Below the pieces are notes generated by a model, which had not been told where the DNA came from, searched no databases, and saw only the letters and a list, made by a program, of their open reading frames with translations. A program made the translations under genes and the position numbers. Source: Apium graveolens (taxonomy: Eukaryota; Streptophyta; Magnoliopsida; Apiales; Apiaceae). Taken from it: 64,000 nt of DNA. Of this stretch, positions 11,518 through 23,183 are shown in pieces. Position 1 is the first letter of the stretch, and every line of letters begins with the position of its first letter. The DNA lies in assembly GCF_009905375.1 (NCBI RefSeq), contig NC_133657.1:66559233-66623232 (forward strand), written 5' to 3'.

Positions 11518-14500
11518 TTGCTGGGCAACAGGAAAAACATCCTAGTTCTGGACAGTGGATGTTCAGGACATATGACTGGAAATAAAGCCCTGCTATCAGA
11601 CTTTGTGGAGAAGGCTGGCCCAAGTGTTTCATATGGAGATGACAACATTGGAAAAACATTGGGATATGACAATATCAATCTTGGGAATGTCATCATTAAA
11701 GAAGTAGCTTTGGTCTCAGGACTCAAACATAATCTGCTGAGTGTTAGTCAAATCTGTGATAGAGGTTATCATGTGGATTTCTTTGAAGAACACTGTGAAG
11801 TTGTAAGTAAATCTACAGGAAAAGTTGTTCTGAAAGGATACAGGCGTGGTAACATCTATGAAGCCAAGCTTTCAACAAGTACTGATGGTTCTGTAATCTG
11901 TCTGATGAGTGGAGCATCAATTGAAGAAAGCTGGAATTAGCACAAGAAACTCTATCATTTAAATTTCAACAATATAAATGAGTTAGTCAAGAAAGATCTT
12001 GTGAGAGGACTGCCAAAGTCAGTATTTGCTCCTGATGGCCTTTGTGATTCTTGTCAGAAGGCCAAACAAAGGAAATCTTCATTCAAGAGCAAGACTGAAT
12101 CATCAATTCTTGAGCCTTATCACCTACTACATGTTGATCTATTTGGTCCAGTAAATGTCATGTCTATTGCAAAGAAGAAATATGCTATGGTCATAGTGGA
12201 TGAGTTCACCAGATACACATGGGTGTATTTCTTGCACACTAAAAGTGAAACTGCATCTATCTTGATTGATCATGTCAGGCAACTGGATAAATTGGTCAAA
12301 GATTCTATGAAAATAATAAGGAGTGATAATGGTACTAAGTTCAAGAATTTGATGATGGAAGAGTTCTGCAAAAACCATGGAATCAAGCAGGATTTTTCAG
12401 CTCCTGGAACTCCACAGCAAAATGGAGTTGTTGAAAGAAAGAATAGAACTTTCATTGAAGTTGCACGTACAATGCTTGATGAAGCAAAGCTTCCAACCTA
12501 TTTCTGGGCTGAAGCTGTGCAGACTGCTTATTTTACTCAGAATGCAACACTCAATAACAAGCAAGGAAAGACACCATATGAAATGGTGAAGAAAAAGAAG
12601 CCAAATCTGAAGTATTTTCATGTATTTGGATGCAAGTGTTTTGTTCTTAAGACTCATCCTGAACAGCTATCCAAATTTGATCTAAAAGCTAATGAAGGAA
12701 TCTTTGTTGGATATCCACTTTCCATAAAAGCCTTCAGAGTCTATAACTTGAGAACAAGAGTGGTCATGGAAACTATCAATGTCTCTTTTGATGATAAGAA
12801 GATTACTGGACTTGAAGATTTTATTGATCATGATCAGCTGAGATTTGAAAATGAAGACTCAAATTCTGATACTGAAAATCCTGACAATCTAAATCCTGAT
12901 ACTGCAAACTCTGATGGATTAAACTTTGATGTTATTGAAACTTTGGTGACTACGCCAAAGGAAGATGCACCTATGCAGGGGGAGCATACTCAAGATATAA
13001 CCACATCTCAAGAAGCATCAGAACATACATCTGGCTCTTCAAGTTCTGACTCGTCAAGTTCTGATAAGCCAAGTTCTGATAGTTCTGAAAATCTAAATTC
13101 TAAAGAATCCAACTCAGAGAGCATAGTTTCAGGGGGAGCATCAGAAAATGTTAATGAAGACAGCATGGATCATGGGGGAGCATCCAGTTCTAGAGAAAAT
13201 CTTCCATCTGCAAGGAAGTGGACTAAATCACATACACCTGATTTGATAATTGGAAATCCTGATGCAGGTGTCAGAACTAGAACAGCTACTTCAAGTGAAT
13301 GTCTTTACAATTCTTTTCTTTCTCAGACTGAGCCAAAGAAAGTGGAAGAAGCTCTTCAAGATGCTGATTGGGTGCAAGCAATGCAGGAAGAGTTAAATGA
13401 ATTTGAAAGAAACAAAGTCTGTACCCTAGTGCCAAGACCAAAGAACAGATCTGTTGTTAGTACAAAATGGGTATTCAGAAATAAAACTGATAGTGATGGC
13501 ATAATTACAAGGAATAAGGCAAGGCTGGTTGCAAAAGGATATTCTCAACAAGAGGGAATTGATTATGATGAAACATTTACACCATTTGCTAGATTGGAAG
13601 CCATAAGGATATTTTTGGCTTATGCTGCTCACAAAAAGTTTACTGTCTTTCAAATGGATGTGAAAAGTGCTTTTCTCAATGGAGAATTGGAGGAAGAAGT
13701 ATATGTTGAACAACCTCCAGGCTTTGTAGATTCTAAGTATCCAGATTATGTCTATAGGCTTGATAAGGCACTTTATGGACTTAAGCAAGCTCCAAGAGCA
13801 TGGTATGGGACTTTAGCTCAGTTTCTTCTGGAAAGTGGATTTAACAGAGGAACAATAGACAAAACACTGTTCTACCTCAACCATGGAAAGGACTTACTTT
13901 TGGTCCAGATTTATGTTGATGATATCATTTTTGGTTCTACAAATGACAGACTTTGCAAGAAGTTTGCCAAACTGATGCAGTCAAGATATCAAATGAGTAT
14001 GATGGGGGAACTTAGCTATTTTCTGGGCCTTCAAGTCAAGCAGAATGAAGAAGGCGCTTTTATTTGTCAAACTAAGTACACCAGAAATTTGCTGAAAAAA
14101 TTTGGAATGCAAGATTGTTCAAGTGCATCCACTCCCATGCCCACTGCAACAAAACTGGACAAGGATACTGGTAAATCAGTAGATATTACTGATTACAGAG
14201 GTATGATTGGCTCACTACTCTATCTAACTGCTAGTAGACCTGATATCATGTATGCTACCTGTCTTTGTGCAAGATTTCAAGCAGATCCAAGACAACCTCA
14301 CTTAACAGCTGTGAAAAGAATCTTCAAGTATCTTAAAGGAACAGCTGATCTGGGATTGTGGTATCCCAGAGAATCAGATTTTAATCTATAGGTTACTCAG
14401 ATGCAGATTTTGCAGGTTGCAAAATTGACAGGAAAAGCACAAGTGGAAGCTGCCAATTTCTTGGAGGCATATTGGTTTCTTGGTTTAGCAAGAAACAAAA

Positions 14501-14867
14501 GTCAATTTCCACATCCACTGCAGAAGCAGAGTACATTGCTGCAGGAAACTGTTGTGCACAGATTCTTTGGATGAAGAATCAGTTACTGGATTATGGGTTA
14601 ACATATTTCAAAATCCCTATTTACTGTGATAATCAAAGTGCTATTGCTATGACAGGTAATCCAATTCAACACTCAATGACAAAGCACATCAGCATCAGGT
14701 ACCACTTCATAAGGGAACATGTGGATGAAGGTACAGTAGAATTGCACTTTGTTCCAACAGATCAACAACTAGCAGATATCTTCACAAAACCACTGTGTGA
14801 AGCTACTTTTACAAGATTAGTAAATGAACTTGGAATGGTTTCAGGTTCTTTCTCTAAATCTGCTTAG
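11518..14867 (+). pseudogene. pol of copy A (protease, integrase, RT, RNase H), broken
   Basis: Domains in order: protease with LDSGCSGHMTGN; integrase zinc-binding region ending [11 protein letters not shown]; integrase core with the three acidic positions visible ([27 protein letters not shown]); reverse transcriptase with [11 protein letters not shown] (YVDD active site) and [10 protein letters not shown]; RNase H with [10 protein letters not shown]. This is the Ty1/copia order (integrase before RT). Breaks: TAG at 11938-11940 where copy C has TGG, and a frameshift near 14385-14400 at the start of RNase H. Pol shares the gag frame but follows two stop codons and has no ATG before the protease active site, so it must be expressed through gag. 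The normal stop is TAG at 14865-14867. Confidence 0.9.
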
Positions 14868-16293
14868 TTTTGTTCTGATGCATCAGACTTTATGATCAAT
14901 ATTTACAGAAATTACTCTCTTTGTGTATTTTGTGCTTAATTGAAAATTGCGTAAGTACTGACTGGTGTCTGATGTGACTTTCTAAACTCTGATAGTGATA
15001 TGTCTGTTTAAGTAACTATTCTATCCTATGAAGATACCTGTGCTAGATGTTGACCTAGTAGTGTTCAATAAACTAGAGATCCCATATTAGAAGTAATTAT
15101 TTCTGTGGAAATCTATTGACACAAGCAAATTCTGATATTGAGCTTAGTTGAGTTTACTTTGTCTATCTTATTACTAAGTCACAAACTAGAATAATTCTTC
15201 TCATCTGTTAAGTTCTGATGCTAGTAAATCTGTTGAATGTACTAAGTGCTGATAAACCTCACTTATCAAAAGAAAAAGAAAAAGAATCAAGGAATTAAAA
15301 TCAGGTACTCCTTTAAGATCTAGAGTAAAAATGTGGAAGGGATGACCCAAGTGCATTGCTGGTATTAAGTAATATGCATCAGAAAAGCAAAATATTTTCT
15401 TGGTGACTTTTCACACTCTATGATTACTGGAGAAATACTCTGATAATAGTATAAATTCTGATAAGCAGTCGTGACTCACTTACACTGAGAAGCCACTGTA
15501 AAATGGAATTTAAAAAGATGCACAAACTTAGCTCAAAACAGTTGAGGTGGACTCATGCATGAACTCATTCAATAGTAGGCTTCAGAATAATGACAGATTT
15601 TTAGTAAAGTTTTAGTTATGCCTTATTTCTAAGATGTACTGAAGTGAATCAGACTTTACTCTTTATATGATATTTAGCTTAATGCACACACTAAACACTC
15701 CATATGAATGATGAAAATTACTGTGGTCATCTATGTTATTTTAGATGAACAGTTTATGTGTCACATTGCATAAATTCTGAGGACAAGTTCTGTTGAACGT
15801 TCTGATGATTAAGTTCTGAAGAATCTATATCAGAATTTGTGTGAAAAATTACAAAGATAGGCATTTATTTTTCGAGTTAAGAAATCATGTTCTGATAACT
15901 GTTAAGTTCTGATATAAGTCTAAGTTATGATATTAAATTCTGATCCTTTACTTGACTTATTTGTGGATAAAATCTAAAAACAGTCTCATTTTAAATCAGA
16001 ATATGTTGGGGCAGAATATTAACAGTCAATATAATTAGGGATAGTGGTACACGTACATGCACAATAATTCTTACTTGTTTCTTGTGCGAATTAAACCCCG
16101 TTTTACCTTTTCAATGACTGTTTTCTTCTTCCAAGTCTAGGGAGACGAGGTAGAATTAATTCTACCTGTCAGCATTAAATTTCCTTGCGTCTCCTGGCAT
16201 TCTCTTGCCTATATAAATAAACACTTCACAACAGCCTACGCATCAATTCTTTTCTCACAAACTCACCTTCATTTTCTTCATACCAACAAAATC

Positions 16294-16563
16294 ATGGTCA
16301 ACTACAACATGTTTTTGAACTATGAAACATTCAACATGGAGCTGAGCTGTGAAGCCTGACAGCAGGAATGGCACGTCACTGCCATTCCTGATGAGATTTG
16401 GGACTCGCTTCCCCAGGAGGTTCTCACCCACCTCATGTTCTTTAACCTAGACTACCATCGCCATCTGGAGCGATTGGAGGAGGAAAGGCTGGAAGCTCTC
16501 CGCTAGCAAGAGCGAATCATCAGACTCGCTATTCTTTTTGTCGAGAGTAGGAAGAAGAAATAA
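16294..16563 (+). pseudogene. Small ORF in the pol/3'-ORF spacer of copy A
   Basis: ATG at 16294 opens a frame of 90 codons ending at TAA 16561-16563, with two in-frame stops: TGA 16357-16359 and TAG 16504-16506. At the second stop copy B has CAG. The middle is rich in Glu, Leu and Arg (LERLEEERLEALR) and could form a short helix or coiled coil; the end is basic (ESRKKK). It matches the small ORF of copy B, most clearly in the last 20 residues. I do not recognise the family. It could be a remnant of a minor retroelement protein or a captured fragment. Confidence 0.5.
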
Positions 16564-17099
16564 CTTATTTTCTTCTTCCTATTTTTCTTCATCGTCAGCC
16601 TTGCCCTGCTTCTTGAGCTAGGACTAAGGCTGTTGATGTTAGGTTTAGAAGCTTAGGACAATCTTGTAAATTTCTGATGTAATTTAAATTTCATGAATGT
16701 ATTCTCTTAATATATTAATGGAATTTCTACTTTTTGCAAGTTTTTGTCTCTGAGATGTTTATAATTTAAATGCACTGATAAATCCTGATATATCCATATT
16801 CTGATGACCATTTCCATTTTGATTTAAATTAAGTGCTGATCTTACAATATCAGTACTTATTTACTTGATTTAATTTTGGTCATTCTCATACTTCAATTTC
16901 TTCTCTGAATATTGGTGTTGCAGTGAAAAATAATTGAATAAGTGGGAACAGTTTCAATTTTGAATTAAAACTGATTTACCTCGATTAATGGAATTACTGG
17001 GAAGTGGAACGGTTTTTCCTTGAAAAACTGCAAGTGGGTAAGTAATGATTACTGTTTTCCCGTGCCCATTAACTATTCATTATTATTGCATGTCTGATA

Positions 17100-17287
17100 G
17101 GTGTCCAACGGTTATATTTTTTTCCAAGTATAAGTAAGACAGAGAGAAGATTTTCCAATCTTTTATTTACTTTTACACTTTATCTCTCTTTCTTTGCTTT
17201 TACTCCTTTTCATCTCCTGACGTTGGTTTTTCATACAGACCTTTTCTCAAACACCTAACAGGCAACTCTTAATTTTTGATTTTTCTC
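17100..17287 (+). promoter_or_regulatory. Candidate internal promoter or leader of the 3' ORF, copy A
   Basis: The last 190 bases before the 3' ORF start include an AT-rich block, a CT-rich block (TTTATCTCTCTTTCTTTGC near 17180) like the pyrimidine patch of plant core promoters, and a conserved CACCTAACAGGCA 26 bases before the ATG. The same arrangement stands before the ORF in copies B and C. The CAG could also be a 3' splice site. This is inference from conservation only. Confidence 0.3.
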
Positions 17288-20200
17288 ATGGCACCTAAGG
17301 ATTTGATCATTGATGGAGCTAAGTTCGTTCCAAATAACTATGCTGCAATTCTCGATCATGCTGAAGCTCCGTCTGAGTTGCATTTTGTGCATGATCTTCT
17401 TGCACACAGTGAAATTAGGTATGCATTGACCCAACCTTCAGTTTTTTCAAGCCAACAAGTTCTGACGTTTTGGCGGACTGGGCACTTTGATAATGGTGGT
17501 ACAAATGGTACTCCCAGTATTGTTTTCAAAGTGGATGATTCTACACATGTGGTAACTCCTGGTACAATTCGCAAGGCCCTACATTTACCAGAAGGATGTA
17601 CTTTTTCAACCCCGGAGGAATCAGCTCTTCAAGAGTTAATGGCTAGTTTGGGGTATGAGCAGAGTTTGGCTAAGCTTGGGCAGTTGAAACGGGCTCATAT
17701 CAGAAAGGAATGGAGCTTCTTCTTCGACTGCATCACTAAAGCTTTTGGGAATAAGTGTTCCAACTTTGATGTCATTCCTATAATGAGTCAGCACATCGGG
17801 TATGCTATCATTAACCAAACTCATTTTGATTTTATCAGTGCTGTGATAGGTTTCATAGGGGATAGGATGACAGAAGATAGAAATGTAGTTTATTTTGCTA
17901 GATTCTGTCAGCTTATATATAACTTTTGCTGTACTGATCCCCCTCAACTAGCCAGTACCTTAACTCCACCATTCAAAATTACAAAACGATCCTTTAATGA
18001 CCTGGTAAATGATGACCTTAAGAAAAAGGTGGTTAGACCTTTACAGATTCCTCAGTCTGTAAAACAGATCTTGGTAAATGCTGATCCTCAAACCTATAGA
18101 TTTGTTTATCCTGATGTCCAACCTACCACCATCTCCCAAACACCACAGCAACCATCAGAACATACCACTCATCCATCTATACCTCAACCATCCCTCAGAA
18201 CATATCTCAAATTATATATCTCAACTTCACAGACAGCTCAACCTTCATCCTCAGCACCTACTGTGAAGCCTTCATCTTCCAAGCCTAAGAGGACAAAGGA
18301 TGTTCCTCATACACCTCAGAAGAGAAGGAGGATTGTTTTGAGAGATGAGTCTGATAGTGAGGAACAGGTTTCTACATCAGAACCTATTGTCAAAGAAGCT
18401 GAGAAAGTTCCTTCTCAGAAGGATTCTGGAATTGGGGGATCTAAGCTTCTCAAAAGGCTTAGAAAAATGGCTTCTACTGGAACTCCCAAGGAATCCCCAC
18501 CTTCAAAGAGATACAAGAAACAGAGAGCTAAAAGGCCAGTTTCAGATGATGAGGAAGCAGCAGCTAAGGAAAGAGATCAGGAATCTCTGATCTCACAAGG
18601 ACCAGAATCTGCTGAAGCCACTGCTTCTCCATTAACTCCACCTCAGGAAGCTGCTACTGAAATGGCAAACACACCATTTGTGTCTCCTGTTCAAAAGACT
18701 GTATCTCCTGTTGATCCAGGAACAAGTGCTGAAATTGATATTCAGAACCTGGTTGTGCCCGAGGTACTTTACTTAGAAGCTCCAACAACAATTAATCCAT
18801 CAACAACACCTATTCCTGATGCTACTCAAACTCCAGAATTATCTACTACACCTTCTCTGCATCTAGATGATGATGGTCAGAATATAGGTAAGCATCAGGA
18901 TATGGCTGTTGATCAGAACTTGGAACCAGATCAGCACTTAGAGGATGATGCTGAAGCCTCAATTGCTTCTCATACTGTTGTTTTATCAGAAGATGCTGAT
19001 TTTGTAAGTTCTGATGCTGCACATGCTGATAATACTGGTGATGCTGCTCTAACTGTAGATGCTGATGAAGCAGGTCCTTCAGGACATGCACCTCAATAAA
19101 CTGTTCCTAAATCGGAACTAGTTAAGAAGTTTGTAACAAGAGAAGCACCAGTGCCTTGGAGTGAAACTCCTGCAGGACAGGAGTGGACTAAGGAATGGAA
19201 CTCAGTTACCTGTGTTCCATCTGCAAAGAATCTTGCTGAGCACTTGACAAAAGCTGATGAGATGTTAATTACTGATGATTTCAAAACACAGCTTCGAGTC
19301 ACTACATTGAGTACTAAACATATACAAGGTCTTCATTCCACTACTCATGCAAAGTTACATAAAATTCAGGAAGAATTAATCAAGCAAGAACAAGTTCAGA
19401 AACTTGACAAGAAAAAATTCTTCCAACCTACCTTTGACAGAGTTGCTTATATTGAGAAGACTCAAGAGAAACAACAATCTCAGATTGATGAAATTTTGAA
19501 AAATCAAGCTTCTCAGCAATCTCAACTTGATGAAATCCAAGCTTCAGTGGAATTGCTTGTCTCTCTTCTCTTACCTGCTGATGCCAAAAAGGGGGAGAAA
19601 GTAATTAAGTCCAAATGCAAAACTGATAAGACACTGAAGGGGAAGGATGATGAAAAATATGACTAAGGAAACTATGGAATGGGTGGAGGTCATAGTCAAG
19701 GTAAAGGTTTCTCATCAAGAAAAGCTGAAATCACAAGTCACAGGACAAGTTCTGATGTTGGAAAAAGAATTACTTCTACTACTGGTAAAAGGATAAGTTC
19801 TGATGAACTTTTAGATCTTGATGAAGAAATGTCAAGACAGTTATTTCTTCAGGAAAATCCAGGAATGGACTTGGAGAGTCTAATGGAAGAAGAAGCCAGA
19901 CTTAAATCAGAAAAAGTCAAATCTAAATCTGAAGCTTCTGGTAAAAAGACACTTCCAAAACTCAAAGGAATTGTGATAAAAGAAAGGACAAATCCTGAAG
20001 CAACCATGGCTAAATCACAACTGCAGATAGATCCAAGGTCCAAGGGCAAAGAGAAAGTTGGTGAACCTATCAAGGTTTATGTGCCTCCTGTGAATGAAGA
20101 AATTACTGATGAAGATGTTGATCTTGCTCTGACTTCAAGAAAAGTTTTTAAGACAACCTCTGACATGGCTCAAGTTGTTCAGAGTCAAGAAATAGTTAGT

Positions 20201-21040
20201 TCTGATAAATCAAAGACACTCCTACCAGGATTCACTAAAGCCAAACAGACTCAACCTTTGAAGACTGCTGCAAGTGGTTTTGAAGCAAGAGTGGTTACTG
20301 GAAAGGAAACAAGAGATAAAACTGGATTGGGAAGTGCTGATGAAAGAAGAATACAGAACACTACCAATGATCCAACTTCCTTAAGTGAACCAGGTATTGG
20401 AGCAACTCCTGAGAGATTGAATCAACTGGAATCTGTACAAATGGTTTACCATACCTACTTGAAAGAACACATCTTGTTGTACTTCATGACAGATGGTAGG
20501 GTTTATCATATAAGGGAAAATGCCATTCCACTGAAGTATTTTGAAGAACTGGAGCATGTATTATTCTTACTTCAAGTGAATGACTGAATAACAGAAAGTG
20601 CTGCAAACTATTTGAAGAATCAGCTTCAGAGACAGAAAAGGCTTTATTCTGTTAAGTCTGACAACACATATCTTCCAAAGTACATAGATCACAAGGGTGA
20701 TATAGTTGAGATGAAGCCCAACACTGCCAAGATTATAACTACCTTTCTGGGGTATAGGGCTGTGGAATTCAATCTTGAGTCTGATAAGGCATATTTAATC
20801 AGACTGGATCAGGACATAAGAAAAGCTAGAATTAATAATCTCAGGGCTGGAATCTTTCAAATTGGTGAAGATACTGCAGAACTTAAAGATGCTAAAAGGA
20901 GGATGGTTGATGAACTCAGATATGCTGAGAGATGTTTGTTGAAGAACTATCTCAGAACAACTCCTGACATCAGAGAGATCAGAAGACGAAGCCAAGTCAA
21001 GATCTACAACTGCTTAAATTCTGATATGAATACAGACTGA
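17288..21040 (+). pseudogene. 3' ORF (env-position ORF) of copy A, three in-frame stops
   Basis: One frame of about 1250 codons runs from ATG 17288 (MAPKDLIIDGAKFVPNN) to TGA 21038-21040. Only three stops interrupt it, all without a frameshift: TAA 19097-19099 (copy B has CAG), TAA 19664-19666 (copy B has CAA) and TGA 20585-20587. The regions are a compact N-terminal part (about residues 1-260), a long disordered S/T/P/E-rich part with a basic KPKRTK / QKRRR patch, a Gln/Lys-rich coiled-coil-like segment near residues 690-780, and a C-terminal part with mixed charge. I see no signal peptide and no transmembrane helix. The position matches the env-like ORF of Sireviruses, but the visible features suggest a soluble, perhaps nucleic-acid-binding protein. 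Function unknown. Confidence 0.78.
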
Positions 21041-21179
21041 AGTTGTTATCAGAAGTTAAAGATTGGTAAAGCTTTAAGGACTGTAAGTTGTAGTTATCTA
21101 GTCAAATTCTCATACATTTGTACTTAATGTTTTTGACATCATCAAATATCTGTTAAACTTGTATATTATGCTAATTTAC

Positions 21180-21193
21180 AAGTTGGGGGAGAT
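21180..21193 (+). promoter_or_regulatory. Polypurine tract of copy A
   Basis: AAGTTGGGGGAGAT directly precedes the 3' LTR, where plus-strand synthesis is primed. Confidence 0.8.
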
Positions 21194-21786
21194 TGTTAGA
21201 TATATTTGATAATGTCATGGCTAATGTGATTTATGTTTAGTTTTCACATCTTACTTAAACAGGATAAATCAGTACTTACTGGAAGTCAGGACTTAAGGAT
21301 ATCAGTACTTATATTATCAGGAGATAATTATCAGAAGATGGATATCAGAACTTAAGTACTGAAGGACGTTCAGATAAGGAAGGCAACTGGTTAAAGGAAA
21401 GAAGATCGAGACAAACATAAGAAGAGATATGCATGAAGAAGGAATTCTATGAAGAATAGAATACTTGGAAGAAAAGATATCTGATTGATATATTTTAGGA
21501 AGCATAATTATATTCCATATCAATTAGCGATTATCTTGTAACTGTGTAGTATATAAACACAGATATAGGGTTTACACTATAAGTGTTATCACAATCAAGA
21601 AGATTATTCATTGTAACCCTAGCAGCTCTCGGGATATTTGTTCATCACTGAGAGAGAACAGTTCCATACTGTAACAGAGTTTATTGTTTCAATAAAGTTT
21701 GTTTTCTGTTACTTGAGTTATTAAAGTTCGATTTGATTGTACTATACACTGTATTCACCCCTCTACAGTGTGTGTGTGACCTAACA
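21194..21786 (+). repeat. 3' LTR of copy A (593 bp)
   Basis: Starts TGTTAGATATATTTGATAA and ends GACCTAACA. A TATATAAAC box lies at about 21550-21558. Upstream of it, palindromic repeats such as TCAGAACTTAAGTACTGA (21345-21362) fill much of U3. The flanking bases at 21787-21791 (TAATC) would be one target-site copy. Confidence 0.9.
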
Positions 21787-21835
21787 TAATCATTTGCAAA
21801 CTTTAATGTTTTTCTCTCCTTCTTTTTTATTTCAG

Positions 21836-22792
21836 CTTGCGAAGCCATTAACAACATAAATAGGTCTAGGGAAGGAGAATCAGGCCGCCAAAAAAGGGCC
21901 AAGCTTAACAGGGATCCAAGGAGTAAGCCCGACGACCCTTCGTTCCTAAAGCCTCATGTCCCAGAGGTTGCACTGGGGGATGATGTGGATCCCCCACTCA
22001 AGGAACATTGTTTTAGGCCCAAATGGGGCTTTAGAAGAAGTGACACGGCGGTAGGGTCCACCAAACATGCTAAAGATTGGTCCTATCACTCCATAACTCC
22101 TCAAGATTTCACTGACATTATCACAGGGAGTTACATAGAGACCATTGAGCTTCTGGGTACTCAAGCTCAAGCTTCGGTAATGTTTCTCTCTTTTCCTTTA
22201 ATTACAATCTCCTTTTCATTTTAAATCCGTATTAAATCCTCCTTCCTTTGTGCAGAGGAATACGTACTTCCAGGCGGCACTACACCAAGCTAGGTCTTGG
22301 AAGGGGAACTCAGATGAGTTTGAAAAGGAGATAAAGAATGGAAAGAGAGAGTCGGGGTCCTTGATAAGAAGCTGAAGAACAAAGAAGAATAGATGTCTAA
22401 GGCCCATGCTGAGCTGGTCAAACTTCGGAATGATAAGGAAACACTCATCGATGAGTACATGGACTCCCAGAAGTTCAGGGATCTGATGAACATTCATGAT
22501 AAGGGTCTCTTTCCCATCCAGTTTACGCAAGGTTGGGTTGCTGCAGTGAAGGCTTTGGCTGAGAAGCACTTGGCTTGATAAAATCCAAGGACTTTATTAG
22601 TCCTGAGCAGCCGGAGACTGAGGATATCTTGGACGCTTTTTTTACTCCCCTATGCAAGAAGATCGCATCCTCAATCCTAGAACTACTTCTCCTCCTTCCT
22701 CCCCAACAAAGGATACAGAGACTTCTGATAATCCAGAGGAGGGGCACACTGAAGCTGAGAAGGTTCAGGATGACCCTGCTAGGGATGAGTAG
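21836..22792 (+). pseudogene. Antisense ORF of the Tat-type element, with an intron
   Basis: Opposite to the element's own genes. The exon starts after TTTATTTCAG at 21835 and is open to 22176. A typical intron follows (GTAATG at 22177, ...TTTGTGCAG ending at 22255), and the frame then resumes with RNTYFQAALHQARSW. Further frames carry a charged, coiled-coil-like segment (MSKAHAELVKLRNDKE, 22393 on) and end at TAG 22790-22792. A TGA soon after 22370 and a frame change show it is broken. Additional antisense ORFs between pol and the 3' LTR are known from several Tat-lineage elements. Their function is unknown, and I assign none. The first exon or exons are missing because copy A lies to the left. 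Confidence 0.6.
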
Positions 22793-23183
22793 ATTTTTAT
22801 CTATTTCTAGATTTATGTATTACCTTGTAACTTTTGAACTTATTACCATTCGGGGTTTATTTATGTCATTTTCCTTGCCTTATTTAGCTGCTTTCTTTTA
22901 ATTTTCTAAGTACTTTTGAAGTTTGTACTTTTAAGGAAATAGATTATCAACCCGAACTACAGAGTTCTAAGAGTCATGCATTGAATAATGGAAACAAGAC
23001 TGAAAAACAGATGTATATGACAGACTTGCAAATGCTACTCATGGCAATCCTATTCTCTGGTAATCAAAGCACGAATGTTGCTAAGTAAGCACATAATTAT
23101 CATAACTTGACTCCTCAAAGTTTGAAATAACTTCGACTTAAGAATATATAATCTGGTTTTTCAAAACCTTATATAAAATTGTT
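22793..23183. other. Tat element, region between the antisense ORF and the end of pol
   Basis: About 390 bases of AT-rich sequence with no convincing ORF on either strand. It separates the 3' end of the plus-strand antisense ORF from the 3' end of the minus-strand pol, so the two ORFs converge here. Confidence 0.5.

Larger units (their letters stand above)
14868..17287 (+). other. Spacer between pol and the 3' ORF in copy A
   Basis: Contains a PPT-like purine tract (15268-15286, AAAAG repeats), one small broken ORF (16294-16563), and many copies of short motifs of the type AGTTCTGAT. It has no large ORF. Long blocks match copies B and C by eye, including the stretch after the purine tract and the block around GTGACTCACTTACACTGAGA near 15470. 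Confidence 0.7.
9578..21786 (+). mobile_element. Sirevirus-like Ty1/copia retrotransposon, copy A, 5' end outside window
   Basis: The visible part runs from the middle of gag through pol, a 2.4-kb spacer, a large 3' ORF, a polypurine tract and the 3' LTR. The 5' part (LTR, PBS, first part of gag) is missing here because copy B was inserted at 9577/9578; it should lie left of the window, beyond copy B. To its right, gypsy sequence resumes at 21787, so A itself sits inside the gypsy element. RT, RNase H and integrase are all present but interrupted by stops and frameshifts, so A is not autonomous as it stands. Confidence 0.87.

Noticed and set aside
21985..22224. A stand-alone plant gene to the right of copy A
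   Set aside because: It lies between gypsy pol and the point where copy A was inserted, which is the known place for an antisense ORF of Tat elements.
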